Shown: positions 42,171-52,576, counted from the first letter of the stretch. The stretch: 64,000 nt of DNA from Bacteroidota bacterium (GCA_016709725.1 JADJMG010000011.1:62001-126000); one strand, 5' to 3'. Notes: generated from the letters alone by a model not told the origin. A program made the numbers and translations.

Positions 42171-43546
42171 CTAATTTCTATTTCTAATAAATTCAATCAA
42201 ACTATTCAACTCCATTTTTTGTTGATCACCCGTCTTCATGTCTTTTAACATTAACGTCGATGCGGCTCGTTCTTCTGATCCCGCCATCACTACAAATGGA
42301 ATTTTACGTGCATCCGCATACGAAAATTGTTTTTTCATTTTTGCTGCATCGGGATACATCTCCGCATTTATTCCTGCTGCTCTCACTTTATTCAATAATT
42401 GCAATGAATAAGGAATATCATCTTCACCAAAATTGATAAATAACAAATCGAGCGAAGATTCCACATTAGCAGGAAATAAATTCAACTCATCTAATACATC
42501 ACAAATACGATCGGCACCAAATGAAATTCCGACACCTGACATCCCTGGCAAACCAAAAATTCCGGTGAGATCATCATAACGTCCACCACCGCAAATACTC
42601 GAATTAAAAGTAGCTTTTGGCTCATTTGTTTTCACTTCGAAAATTGCACCGGTGTAATAATTTAATCCACGGGCTAATGTAATATCCACTTTGTACTCGA
42701 TGTTCTTAAAAGAAAAAGGAGCTGCATATCCCAACAAAGTTTCCAACTCCGCAATTCCTTGCATTCCTACTTCAGATGAACTCAATAATTTCTTAAGCAA
42801 ATCAATTTTTCTTGATCACTTCCTTCAAAAACTAACAATGGCTTCAATCCATCAATCGCTTTTTCCGAAACACCCTTTGCGCGCATTTCCTCTGCCACTT
42901 TCTCAGGCCCTATTTTATCCAGCTTGTCGATGGCCACTGTGATGTCAATGATTTTTTCCGATTCATTAAATACCTCGGCAATGCCACTTAATATTTTTCG
43001 ATTATTAATTAGCACGACTACATTCAGTCCCAACTTAGCAAACACATCATCGATCAATTGCAATAATTCCAATTCACACAAGAGCGAGTTGGTGCCAATC
43101 ACATCGGCATCGCATTGAAAAAATTCACGGTAACGACCTTTCTGCGGACGATCGGCGCGCCACACGGGTTGAATTTGATAGCGTTTAAATGGAAAGGCAA
43201 TTTCATTTTGATGCATGACTACATAACGTGCAAAAGGAACGGTTAAATCGTAGCGCAATGCTTTTTCGGATATAGACGCCGTTAGTTTCTTACTATTCTT
43301 AGCAGACAACTCATCCGCACTTACCTCCGATAAAAAATCACCTGAATTCAAAATTTTAAAGATTAACTTATCGCCTTCTTCCCCATACTTACCCATCAAA
43401 GTAGAAAGATTTTCCATCGATGGCGTTTCCAAGGGAAGATATCCAAATCGCTGAAAGGAAGATTTGATCGTATCGAAAAGGAAATTCCTTTTCAACATAT
43501 CTTCCGGTGTAAAATCGCGCGTCCCTTTTGGGATAGATGGTTTCAT
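42171..43546 (-). CDS. hisS: HisS, histidyl-tRNA synthetase, frameshifted
   Basis: Class II aminoacyl-tRNA synthetase of about 458 residues that charges tRNA-His. The N-terminal frame has KPSIPKGTRDFTPEDM, motif 2 RPQKGRYREFFQCDADVIG and YDLTVPFARYV. The second frame has the histidine-specific ARGLNYYTGAIFEV, motif 3 GVGISFGADRICDVL and the C-terminal anticodon-binding domain. The break is in the T5 run at 42806-42810 (+ strand); one more base gives SDQEKIDLLKKLLSSSEVG. An essential single-copy gene would not be expected to carry a real frameshift, which argues for a sequence error. It lies 6 bases after ettA and 1 base before hutH. Confidence 0.94.
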
Positions 43547-43552
43547 AACAAA

Positions 43553-45229
43553 CTAAACAGTCAATTTCTTATATCTAAATCTCTTTGGTTCCACATTCCC
43601 CAAACGCTTCTTCTTCGCTTCTTCGTAATCGGTATATCCACCTTCATAAAAATAAACTTGCGAGTCGCCTTCGAAAGCAAGAATATGCGTACACACTCTA
43701 TCTAGGAACCATCGATCATGGGAAATAATTACGGCACAACCGGCATAGTTCTCCAACGCTTCTTCCAACGCACGCAATGTATTTAAATCAATATCATTGG
43801 TAGGCTCATCCAGCAACAATACATTCGATCCAGTCTTCAATGTCATGGCTAAATGCACACGATTTCTTTCACCACCTGAAAGTACTCCTACTTTTTTTCC
43901 TTGATCGGCACCATTAAAATTAAACTTGGAAATAAAGCTACGTGCATTTACCGACTTTCCACCAATCATCATGGTTTCATTTCCGCCAGAAATCACTTCA
44001 TACACGGTTTTATCGGGAACAAGGTCATCATGACTCTGATCCACATATCCTATTTGCACTGTTTCACCAATTGTAATCGTTCCGCTATCGGGAGTTTCGG
44101 CACCCATAATCATTCGGAACAAAGTAGTTTTTCCAACACCATTCGGTCCAATGATACCAACGATTCCCGCTTGCGGCAAAGAGAAATTCAAATTCTCGAT
44201 AAGCAAACGATCACCAAATCCTTTATTCAAATTTTCTGCTTCGATCACCTTCGTTCCTAGACGTGGTCCTGGCGGAATAAAGATCTCCAGCTTTTCTTCT
44301 TTCTCCTTTGTTTCCTCATTTACCATTTTATCGTAAGCACCTAAACGCGCTTTCGACTTCGCGTGACGTGCTTTTGGCGACATTCTCACCCACTCCAATT
44401 CGCGCTCTAACGTTTTACGACGCTTGCTCTCCGTCTTTTCTTCTTGTCCTAAACGCTTTTGCTTCTGCTCCAACCAAGAAGTATAGTTTCCTTGCCATGG
44501 AATTCCTTCACCACGATCCAATTCTAAAATCCATCCTGCGACGTTATCGAGGAAATAACGGTCATGGGTTACCGCAATTACAGTTCCTTTGTACTGTTGC
44601 AAATGATGCTCCAACCATTCTACGCTCTCCGCATCCAAGTGATTGGTTGGCTCATCCAACAATAAAATTTCTGGCTCTTGCAATAACAAACGGCAAAGTG
44701 CTAAACGTCGACGCTCACCACCAGACAAAATACTCACTGGTGTTTCTGGATCTGCACAACGCAATGCATCCATCGCTACTTCAATTCGGTTATCCAATTC
44801 CCAAGCATTGGCTGCATCAATTTGATCCATCAACACGGCTTGACGATCGATGAGTTTATTCATCGCATCATCGTCGAGAGGCTCTCCTAATTTATTATTG
44901 ACGTCATCGTATTCCTTCAAAATATCGACAATCGGTTGCACACCTTCCATCACAATTTCACGAGCTGTTTTCGTCTCATCCAGCTCTGGCTCCTGAGGCA
45001 AATACCCCACATTATAGCCAGGTGAAAAAACGACTTCACCTTGGAAAGACTTGTCTAAACCCGCGATTATTCGGAGCAAACTCGATTTTCCAGATCCGTT
45101 CAAACCTAAAATTCCAATCTTTGCCCCATAGAAAAAACTAAGGTAAATGTTCTTAAGTACTTGTTTTTGTGGGGGATATATTTTGCTCACCCCTACCATT
45201 GAGAAAATGATTTTGCGATCGTCAGACAT
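43553..45229 (-). CDS. ettA: EttA, energy-dependent translational throttle (ABC-F ATPase)
   Basis: Ribosome-associated ABC-F protein of 558 residues, matching E. coli EttA in length; it binds the E site and gates the first elongation steps according to the ATP/ADP ratio. It has two ABC domains with Walker A GLNGSGKSS and GPNGVGKTT, signatures LSGGERRRLALC and LSGGERNRVHLA, and Walker B LLLDEPTNHLDAESV and LLLDEPTNDIDLNTL, as well as the arm insertion (residues about 95-140) and the charged linker between domains. The C-terminal KRFRYKKL ending is typical of the family. It heads the minus-strand operon and has a candidate -7 box at 45289-45296. Confidence 0.96.
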   Translation of the reverse strand: MSDDRKIIFSMVGVSKIYPPQKQVLKNIYLSFFYGAKIGILGLNGSGKSSLLRIIAGLDKSFQGEVVFSPGYNVGYLPQEPELDETKTAREIVMEGVQPIVDILKEYDDVNNKLGEPLDDDAMNKLIDRQAVLMDQIDAANAWELDNRIEVAMDALRCADPETPVSILSGGERRRLALCRLLLQEPEILLLDEPTNHLDAESVEWLEHHLQQYKGTVIAVTHDRYFLDNVAGWILELDRGEGIPWQGNYTSWLEQKQKRLGQEEKTESKRRKTLERELEWVRMSPKARHAKSKARLGAYDKMVNEETKEKEEKLEIFIPPGPRLGTKVIEAENLNKGFGDRLLIENLNFSLPQAGIVGIIGPNGVGKTTLFRMIMGAETPDSGTITIGETVQIGYVDQSHDDLVPDKTVYEVISGGNETMMIGGKSVNARSFISKFNFNGADQGKKVGVLSGGERNRVHLAMTLKTGSNVLLLDEPTNDIDLNTLRALEEALENYAGCAVIISHDRWFLDRVCTHILAFEGDSQVYFYEGGYTDYEEAKKKRLGNVEPKRFRYKKLTV

Positions 45230-45288
45230 ATATAAGTAGTTGATTAATGTAACTTTATACCTTCGTTATCTGTTTAGATGAAGGGAAG

Positions 45289-45296
45289 CAAAGGTA
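45289..45296 (-). promoter_or_regulatory. Bacteroidota-type -7 box for the ettA operon
   Basis: On the minus strand this reads TACCTTTG, a TAnnTTTG match 60 bases upstream of the ettA start. Confidence 0.45.
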
Positions 45297-45342
45297 TCCC
45301 TTTCCGAGTTAAATGAAAAGTGAAACTACTAAATAAAAAACC

Positions 45343-47478
45343 ATGCGATTTCTATCCATTCTCTTGCTCTGTTTAATCACACAATCAGCACTTTCGCAGC
45401 AAACGAAGGTAAGTTTCCGATTGATGGAATTAATGTCACAATCGGAAAATTCGAATAAAATAATATCCGTTTTGATCAAGGGTGATTTTTCTAAAATTGC
45501 TCCTGAAATTGAAAAAACGGGAGGCACGGTAAAATTCAAATCTGGAAATATTTGTAGTGCCTCCATGAGAGTATCATCATTACGTACTTTGACAGAAATT
45601 AAATCCATTGAAAGAATAGAAGAAGGTAGAGTTCAAGTGCAAACGTTGAACGACAAAATGCTTATCAATAATCGCATTGATTTAATTCACCAAGGTGTTT
45701 CACCTCTAATTCAAGGTTATGATGGAAGTAATGTAGTAGTTGGAATAATTGATACGGGAATCGATTTTACACATCCTGATTTCAAAGATAGTTTAGGACA
45801 ATCCAGAGTACTTTGGGTTTGGGATCATCTACTTGCCAATGCAGGAAACACACCTCAACCTTATAATTACGGACAAGAGTTTTCGAAATTAGATATTGAT
45901 GCTGGCAATGCAAATGCTCATATCGATCAAACTGCTCATGGTACTCATGTGGCTGGCATCGCCGTAGCAAATGGCGACACTATGATTGCTTTTAAAGGAG
46001 CTGCTCCGAAGGCAGATATCATTGCCGTTTCATTGAATTTTAATCAAGCAGACGACACATGGTTAAGCAGTATTGCTGATGCAGTAAATTACATTTTCAA
46101 CAAAGCAGATTCTTTAAACAAACCTTGCGTTATCAATATCAGTGCAGGCACATACCTCGGATCACACGATGGAAAAGATTTGCAAGCGATTGCTATTGAC
46201 AATTTGATACAAGCTAAGGATGGAAGAATGGTTGTAGCCGCCGCAGGAAACGCAGGAAATTATCCGCTACATATTCAACATCAACTTAACAACGATAGTA
46301 GTTTTACATGGTTCAAAAAAACATCCGCGAATCCAATATTCATTGAATTCTGGGCAGATACTGCAGATTTAAATAATGTACAATTCACGTTGGGGGCAGA
46401 TCAACCCACTCCCTACTTTGAAGATCGTGGACAAAAATCTTGGAAAAATATTTCTAATTTCTTAGGAATACTAGCTGTTGATACTTTGTGGAGTTATTCA
46501 GGAAATCAAATTGCAATTTATCAAACTTACGGTCAACTCATTGGAAATAGATACAGCATGACCTACGTAATTATTCCAGATTCCACTACCTACTTTTTCA
46601 GATTAATGAGTAAAGGAATTGGAAAATTTGACAGTTGGAGTTTTGAATTAGTATCGAGTGGACTTCCCAGTGCAATCACTTATCCTGCTATTGTAAGCTA
46701 TCAATTGCCCGACTTCAATCAAAATATTTGCAGTTCATTTCAATGCAGTGATATTGTACTTTGTGCGGGACAATATGTAAGTCGAAACAATTATATTGAT
46801 GTGAATGGAAATCTACAAACACTTGCTATTACTGAAGGAGCATTAGGGGCCAGTTCGAGCAGAGGTCCAACACGAGATGGACGAACAAAACCAGACATTA
46901 CTTCCACTGGTGAAGTTACGATGTCGGCTTTAAAACTTTCCAGTGCTGCATGGTTTTTAGCAAACCAACCTTTCAAATTAGCGCAAGGAGGAATGCATAT
47001 TCGTGACGGCGGAACCTCTTCAGCGGCTCCTGCAGTTGCAGGAAGTATTGCACTTTATCTACAGAGTAATCCAACGGCTACTTGGGTAGATATTCGTAAT
47101 CGAGTTCTACTTTGCTCCAAAACCGACAATTTCACTGGAACAAATCTGCCCAATAACAATTGGGGGCATGGAAAATTAGATGCATTCAATATGATGATTG
47201 GATGCAATGCATTACCGGTTAAGGAAAATGAAAACAGCGCTTTCATGATCTATCCAAATCCTGCTTCTGATTACTTAACTATTCAATTAAGGGAAAATAA
47301 AAATGCGCAGCAAGTAGAAATTTACAGCACTCTTGGACAACTCGTTTACAGTAAGATGGTATCACCTAAGGATTCCTCATTACGTATTCCATTAGATAAC
47401 ATCTCGAAAGGGGTCTATGTAGCTATAGTTCGATTTGAAAACCAAGCACCTTCCTCTAAAACGATTGTAGTCGAATAA
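45343..47478 (+). CDS. Secreted S8 subtilisin-like protease with T9SS sorting domain
   Basis: Serine protease of 711 residues. It has a signal peptide (MRFLSILLLCLITQSALSQQ), a propeptide-like region to about 105, and an S8 catalytic domain with Asp137 in VVVGIIDTGIDFTHPDF, His199 in DQTAHGTHVAGIA, the oxyanion Asn in VVAAAGNAGN and Ser559 in GGTSSAAPAVAGS. A beta-rich insertion lies between about 310 and 450. The C-terminus (MIYPNPASDYLTIQL ... ISKGVYVAIVRF ... TIVVE) is a type A T9SS sorting domain, so the enzyme should be secreted across the outer membrane and surface-attached or released. It is divergent from ettA. Confidence 0.93.
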   Translation: MRFLSILLLCLITQSALSQQTKVSFRLMELMSQSENSNKIISVLIKGDFSKIAPEIEKTGGTVKFKSGNICSASMRVSSLRTLTEIKSIERIEEGRVQVQTLNDKMLINNRIDLIHQGVSPLIQGYDGSNVVVGIIDTGIDFTHPDFKDSLGQSRVLWVWDHLLANAGNTPQPYNYGQEFSKLDIDAGNANAHIDQTAHGTHVAGIAVANGDTMIAFKGAAPKADIIAVSLNFNQADDTWLSSIADAVNYIFNKADSLNKPCVINISAGTYLGSHDGKDLQAIAIDNLIQAKDGRMVVAAAGNAGNYPLHIQHQLNNDSSFTWFKKTSANPIFIEFWADTADLNNVQFTLGADQPTPYFEDRGQKSWKNISNFLGILAVDTLWSYSGNQIAIYQTYGQLIGNRYSMTYVIIPDSTTYFFRLMSKGIGKFDSWSFELVSSGLPSAITYPAIVSYQLPDFNQNICSSFQCSDIVLCAGQYVSRNNYIDVNGNLQTLAITEGALGASSSRGPTRDGRTKPDITSTGEVTMSALKLSSAAWFLANQPFKLAQGGMHIRDGGTSSAAPAVAGSIALYLQSNPTATWVDIRNRVLLCSKTDNFTGTNLPNNNWGHGKLDAFNMMIGCNALPVKENENSAFMIYPNPASDYLTIQLRENKNAQQVEIYSTLGQLVYSKMVSPKDSSLRIPLDNISKGVYVAIVRFENQAPSSKTIVVE

Positions 47479-47536
47479 GGAAAATTGGTGTTCACAAACC
47501 GTCAGTAGTATTGATTCGATTGATTACTTTTGGCGT

Positions 47537-48418
47537 GTGCTCCAAAAAGTAAAACACTACCTCTCGCTTGTAAAATTTTCGCATACCATCTTCGCTTTGC
47601 CATTTGCGATGATTGGATTCATTTTAGCTCTAGTTCAATATCAACTTGAATTGCACTGGGCACTTGCGTTTAAAATTTTACTGTGCATGATTTTCGCCCG
47701 TTCTGCGGCCATGGCTTTTAATCGATGGACCGATAGAGACATTGATGCACAAAACGAAAGAACAAAAATTAGAGAAATTCCAGCTGGAATTATCAAAGCA
47801 AATGAAGCCCTGGTATTTACTATTATCAATTGCATTGCATTTGTCATTACAACCTATTATATCAATACACTATGCTTTTATCTTTCCTTCCTAGCTCTGG
47901 CTATTGTACTTGGTTACTCCCTCACAAAACGTTTTACTGCACTTTGTCATTTTGTTTTAGGATTAGGACTATCTCTCGCTCCATTAGGTGCTTGGATTGC
48001 AGTAAGCGGAAAATTTGATTACTTACCACTTTTATTTTCATTGGCAGTGCTTACATGGGTCAGTGGATTTGATATCATTTATGCTTTGCAAGATGAACAA
48101 TTCGACAAAGAACATCAACTGCACTCCATCCCACAATATTTCGGAGGTAAAAAAGCACTTTCATTAGCAAGAACATTGCACATCGCCTCATCACTTTTTA
48201 TTCTTTCAGCGGGTGTAAATGGAGGATTTGGCAGTATCTATTTCTTAGGATGGGCTTTTTTCTCTTTCCTTTTGATGTATCAACATCGGTTAGTCAAACA
48301 CGACGACTTAAGCAAAATCAACTTGGCATTTTTTACCACGAATGGTATTGCTAGCTTAGTATTCTCCATCTTTGTTGTTTCTGATGTCATTTTTTATTCT
48401 GCTTACTCCCTATTTTAA
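47537..48418 (+). CDS. UbiA-family prenyltransferase (menaquinone/MqnP-like)
   Basis: Integral membrane prenyltransferase of 293 residues with about eight helices. The two aspartate-rich motifs are AMAFNRWTDRDIDAQNERT and DIIYALQDEQFDKEHQLHS, which bind the Mg-diphosphate of the prenyl donor. Membership of the 4-hydroxybenzoate polyprenyltransferase-like group suggests quinone synthesis. In Bacteroidota with menaquinone this enzyme type could be the futalosine-route MqnP, but no other mqn gene is present to support that. The start is a GTG at 47537, chosen because LVKFSHTIFALPFA is the usual N-terminus and no in-frame ATG precedes it. Confidence 0.88.
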   Translation: MLQKVKHYLSLVKFSHTIFALPFAMIGFILALVQYQLELHWALAFKILLCMIFARSAAMAFNRWTDRDIDAQNERTKIREIPAGIIKANEALVFTIINCIAFVITTYYINTLCFYLSFLALAIVLGYSLTKRFTALCHFVLGLGLSLAPLGAWIAVSGKFDYLPLLFSLAVLTWVSGFDIIYALQDEQFDKEHQLHSIPQYFGGKKALSLARTLHIASSLFILSAGVNGGFGSIYFLGWAFFSFLLMYQHRLVKHDDLSKINLAFFTTNGIASLVFSIFVVSDVIFYSAYSLF

Positions 48419-48613
48419 CTTCTGAAATTTTTCAATTAAACGAGCAAACACAAAAAATTTAATAACTTCAGATGAATTCGCTAGAGGATAAACTTTCTAA
48501 TAAAATATTGCCTCGTACACAGTCAGCGCCTACTGGCATTTTAAAGGACTGATTACCAATTGACAAATCGATCATTTCGCAAGATAAAATTCGCATTTTA
48601 AGCTCGCTTTTTG

Positions 48614-48621
48614 TAATTTTG
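48614..48621 (+). promoter_or_regulatory. Bacteroidota-type -7 box upstream of the E1 dehydrogenase gene
   Basis: TAATTTTG matches TAnnTTTG, 49 bases before the ATG. The rest of the 252-base gap after the prenyltransferase gene holds nothing I recognise. Confidence 0.45.
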
Positions 48622-48670
48622 CAATTATCTTTTCAATAAATTGTTTAATTATTAACCGAAAAGAAACAAT

Positions 48671-51083
48671 ATGCAGCATAAAACTTCTACTAAAGATTTA
48701 TCTTTTGATGATTTTAAAAAACTCATCTTAAGCGATTATCAAATAGTTTGCGAAAGTCGACAAGCAAGTTTAATTGGCAGAAAAGAAGTACTTACTGGTA
48801 AAGCGAAATTCGGAATATTTGGAGACGGAAAAGAATTAGCACAAATCGCTATGGCTAAAGTTTTCAAAAATGGGGACTTTCGTTCAGGCTATTATCGTGA
48901 TCAAACTTTTATGTTTGCAGCGAAACTTCTCACCATGGAAGAATTTTTCGCTCAACTCTATGCGCATCCCGATGTTGCCGCTGATCCCTCGTCTGCAGGA
49001 AGATGTATGAATGGACACTACTCTACTCGATTGCTCAATGAAGATGGGTCGTGGAAAACTTAATGAATCACAAAATTCTTCGGCTGACATTTCACCAACT
49101 GCCGGACAAATGCCACGCTTACTCGGTCTAGCACTTGCATCAAAACTGTACAAATCAAGTCCCGAACTTTCATCAAAAATGACAGGATTTACACTGTCAG
49201 GAAATGAAGTTGCCTTTGGTACCATTGGTGATGCATCTACTTCGGAAGGATTGTTTTTTGAAACCATTAATGCTGCAGGAGTTTTACAAGTTCCGATGGC
49301 AATTAGTGTTTGGGATGATGGTTATGGAATTTCTGTTCCTGCTAAATTCCAAACCACCAAGCAAAGTATTTCTGAAGTCTTAAAAGGATTTGAGCGTACT
49401 GATGATAAAGAAGGATACGTAATCTTAACTGCAAAAGCCTGGGATTACACGGACCTTATTGACACCTATGAAAAAGGAATTGCCATTTGCAGAGAACAAC
49501 ATATTCCCGTTTTATTTCATATTCAAGAAGTAACTCAACCTCAAGGACACTCTACCAGTGGATCACATGAACGGTACAAGAGTAAAGAACGATTAGCTTG
49601 GGAAGATGAATTTGACTGCATTAAAAAATTCCGTGAATGGTTATTGAAAAGTGCAATTACTACGGAAGAAGAATTAAATACGATTGAAGCAAATGCAAAA
49701 AATGCCGCCAATGATGCTCGCAAAAAAGCATGGGCGAATCTTTCATCAGGCATAAAAGCTGAACTAAACGATGCGGCCATCCAGATACAAAACCTAGCTT
49801 CATCAAGTCCTAATAAAGTTTTTATTGAAGTTGCTTTAAATAAACTCAAGCAGATCTCTGAACCCGAAAGAAAAGACATTGAATCGACCATAAAAAAAGT
49901 TTTACGCTATGTGAAATCGGAAGATTCGGAGGAAAGAAATCAACTTTTGATTTGGCTACAGAACTACAGAAATTTAAACACTGAACGTTATGATTCGCAT
50001 CTGTACAGTCAAAGCAAATGGAGCATTCATGAAATCAAACCTATTCCTGTTGCTTACGATTCCAATGCACCTCTCGTGGATGGTAGAGAAGTTTTACAAG
50101 CGAATTGGGATGTACAATTAGGTAATAAGCAAGAAGTCGTAATCTTTGGAGAGGACGTTGGAAATATTGGTGGCGTAAATCAAACTTACGCTGGACTTCA
50201 AGCAAAGTACGGTGAGAACCGGATTTTTGATACTGGCATTCGTGAAGCAACCATCATTGGTCAAGGAATTGGACTTGCACTGAGAGGTTTTCGTCCGGTT
50301 GCTGAAATTCAATACCTAGATTATTTAGCGTACGCTATACAAGTATTGACGGATGATTTAGCGTGCTTACATTATCGCACGAAGGGCGGACAAAAAGCAC
50401 CCATGATCATTGCCACTCGAGGACATCGCTTAGAAGGTGTATGGCATTCTGGATCACCGATGCAATTTATTTTAGGATCTATGAGAGGAATTCATGTAGC
50501 GGTACCTAGGAACATGACACAAGCAGCAGGCTTTTACAATACACTGCTCGAGAGTGATGAACCTGCTCTTGTCATTGAACCACTCAACGGGTATCGAAAC
50601 AAAGAGAAAATGCCTTCTAACCTAGGAGAATTCCGAATTCCTTTAGGTAAAGTGGAAACATTACAAGAAGGAAAAGATATTACCTTAGTTACTTATGGAT
50701 CTTGTGTAAGAATTGCTCAAGACGCTATCACTTCCTTATCTGAAGCTGGAATAAGTGTTGAGTTAATCGACATTCAAACTTTATTACCGTTTGATATAGA
50801 TCATCAAATTGTAGCGTCCTTGAAAAAAACGAATAAAATAATTTTTCTTGATGAAGATGTAAGTGGCGGCGCAACTGCATACATGATGCAACAAATTCTA
50901 GAGGTACAAGGTGGTTATCATTTCTTAGATCAAAAGCCAATTACTATCTCAGCAAAAGACCATCGTCCTGCATATGGCTCTGATGGAGACTACTATTCAA
51001 AACCAAATGTAGAAGATGTATTTGATGTTATTTACGGAATGATGCATCGATACGCTCCTCAACAATTTCCAGCTATTTATTAA
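48671..51083 (+). CDS. Thiamine-dependent 2-oxoacid dehydrogenase E1, alpha/beta fusion, frameshifted
   Basis: Fused E1 component of about 804 residues, decarboxylating a 2-oxoacid (probably branched-chain) and passing the acyl group to the E2 lipoyl domain. The alpha half has YYRDQTFMFA, the thiamine-pyrophosphate segment GDASTSEGLFFETINAAGV and HIQEVTQPQGHSTSGSHERY. The beta half begins near residue 450 with LVDGREVLQANWDVQL, then FGEDVGNIGGV, FDTGIREATIIGQGIGLAL and LIDIQTLLPFD. The frame breaks at two A4 runs, 49055-49058 and 49072-49075; one A more at each gives GSWKNLMNHKNSSADISPTAGQMP. Such fusions are common in Bacteroidota. The E2 and E3 genes are not adjacent. Confidence 0.9.
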
Positions 51084-51097
51084 CAGTTAAATTCAGC

Positions 51098-51907
51098 ATG
51101 AGTTTTAAACGAGTTACTGAATCAGAATCACACTATCATCATTTAGAAAAAATGAGTGTAGCAGAAATTCTGACCAATATCAACAAGGAAGATAAGCGAG
51201 TTGCCATTGCCGTAGAAGAAAAAATTAATTCCATTGAAAAATTAGTAGAAGACATTTTACCTCGACTTCAGAATGGCGGCAGAATATTTTACTTAGGCGC
51301 AGGAACCAGCGGACGATTAGGTATTGTAGATGCGTCTGAATGCCCTCCTACTTTTGGTGTACCACACGGATTATTTATTGGTATCATAGCAGGTGGCGAT
51401 CATGCCATACGCAAAGCTGTAGAATTTGCAGAAGATAACCCAGAACAAGGCTGGGAAGATTTAAATGAACATAACCTTACTGAAAATGATACCGTGATCG
51501 GTATTGCGGCATCTGGAACGACACCTTATGTAATCAATGCTTTAAAAGAATGCAATAAAAAAAAGATATTAACTGCATGCATTACCTGTAACGAAGGAAG
51601 TCCGCTCGCTGAGGTATCAAAACACCCTATTGAAATTGTATGCGGACCTGAATTTGTGACAGGAAGTACCCGAATGAAAGCAGGCACTGCACAAAAACTA
51701 GTTTTAAATATGATTTCCACCTCATTAATGATTAAGTTTGGGAGAGTGAAAGGAAATCGAATGATTGATATGCAATTAAGCAACAATAAACTCATTGATC
51801 GTGGTGTAAAAATGGTGATGGAAGCCACCGGACTCAATGAAAATGATTCATTTCAACTCTTAAAAACACATGGCAGCGTTCGCAAAGCCATTGATCATAA
51901 ACCGTAA
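51098..51907 (+). CDS. murQ: MurQ, N-acetylmuramic acid 6-phosphate etherase
   Basis: Cell-wall recycling enzyme of 269 residues that cleaves the D-lactyl ether of MurNAc 6-phosphate to give GlcNAc 6-phosphate and lactate. It has a SIS fold with GGRIFYLGAGTSGRLGIVDASECPPTFG, which includes the catalytic Glu in ASECPPTFG, plus VIGIAASGTTPYVINAL and GPEFVTGSTRMKAGTAQKLVLNM. The family's closing helical segment is present but shorter than in E. coli (298 residues), as is common in Bacteroidota. It starts 14 bases after the E1 dehydrogenase stop, so they may be cotranscribed. Confidence 0.95.
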   Translation: MSFKRVTESESHYHHLEKMSVAEILTNINKEDKRVAIAVEEKINSIEKLVEDILPRLQNGGRIFYLGAGTSGRLGIVDASECPPTFGVPHGLFIGIIAGGDHAIRKAVEFAEDNPEQGWEDLNEHNLTENDTVIGIAASGTTPYVINALKECNKKKILTACITCNEGSPLAEVSKHPIEIVCGPEFVTGSTRMKAGTAQKLVLNMISTSLMIKFGRVKGNRMIDMQLSNNKLIDRGVKMVMEATGLNENDSFQLLKTHGSVRKAIDHKP

Positions 51908-51948
51908 TAAATTTCTATCGATTTCCTTTATTCTGTGCAATTCATAAT

Positions 51949-51956
51949 TACATTTG
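51949..51956 (+). promoter_or_regulatory. Bacteroidota-type -7 box upstream of the 51970 gene
   Basis: TACATTTG matches TAnnTTTG, 13 bases before the ATG, so transcription would give a very short leader. Confidence 0.45.
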
Positions 51957-51969
51957 TAATTATCCGATT

Positions 51970-52536
51970 ATGCAAGACATCGAACCCTACTATTCATGGT
52001 CACATCTTTACACCGCAGCAGAAGATGAACTTTCACCATTTTATGGAAGGGAGTATAGCGAATTCGAATATTCCAATACCATCTACAATTATTACATCCA
52101 TCCTCAATGGGATGATTTTGGCTCTTCGACGCTGTATGTAAAAGTATTATTTGTAGATTATGAGATAGGATATGCCATCATTGAAATGATAGGCGAATGG
52201 AATGATGCCATCAACAATGATATCATGACCATTAAACGCGATCTCATCGATCTCATGATTCAACAAGGAATTGATAAATATATTTTGATTGGAGAAAACG
52301 TACTCAACTTCCATGCGTCGGATGATTGCTATTATCAAGAGTGGTTTGATGATACGGAAGAAGGATGGATTGTTGCATTAAATTTTAGAGACTATATCAA
52401 AGAAGAATTCAATAAAAATAGCATTGATTACTATTTAGTATTTGGAGGAGAATTAGATCAAATGTTATGGAGAATTCATTCACCAAATGAACTCTACGAC
52501 AGAATTACTGAAATAATTAATCACCGATTATCGTAA
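51970..52536 (+). CDS. Conserved-looking cytoplasmic hypothetical protein
   Basis: I do not recognise this 188-residue protein. It is acidic and rich in Tyr, Trp and Asp (YYSWSHLYTAAEDELSPFYG, CYYQEWFDDTEEGWIVAL), with no signal peptide or membrane segment. The central ILIGENVLNFHASDDCYYQEW stretch and alternating hydrophobic pattern suggest a mixed alpha/beta fold. Base composition matches its neighbours, so I see no sign of recent transfer. It lies between murQ and an RlpA-like gene and has its own -7 box. No function can be assigned. Confidence 0.7.
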   Translation: MQDIEPYYSWSHLYTAAEDELSPFYGREYSEFEYSNTIYNYYIHPQWDDFGSSTLYVKVLFVDYEIGYAIIEMIGEWNDAINNDIMTIKRDLIDLMIQQGIDKYILIGENVLNFHASDDCYYQEWFDDTEEGWIVALNFRDYIKEEFNKNSIDYYLVFGGELDQMLWRIHSPNELYDRITEIINHRLS

Positions 52537-52559
52537 ATTATTATATTAATAGCATTTAC

Positions 52560-52567
52560 TATATTTG
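52560..52567 (+). promoter_or_regulatory. Bacteroidota-type -7 box upstream of the RlpA-like gene
   Basis: TATATTTG matches TAnnTTTG and ends 9 bases before the chosen ATG at 52577, implying a nearly leaderless transcript. This also argues against the in-frame TTG at 52565 as start. Confidence 0.45.
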
Positions 52568-52576
52568 TCACTGCGA

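Noticed and set aside
40670..42196. Longer hutH start with MNLLEIEIS
   Set aside because: It would overlap hisS by 26 bases; the ATG at 42169 follows the hisS stop by one base and begins the usual N-terminus.
43901..44853. Several plus-strand open frames over ettA
   Set aside because: They are antisense shadows of the intact ettA gene.
48472..48552. 26-codon open frame in the gap before the E1 dehydrogenase
   Set aside because: It is short, has no recognisable motif or start signal, and could occur by chance. I cannot support it as a gene.
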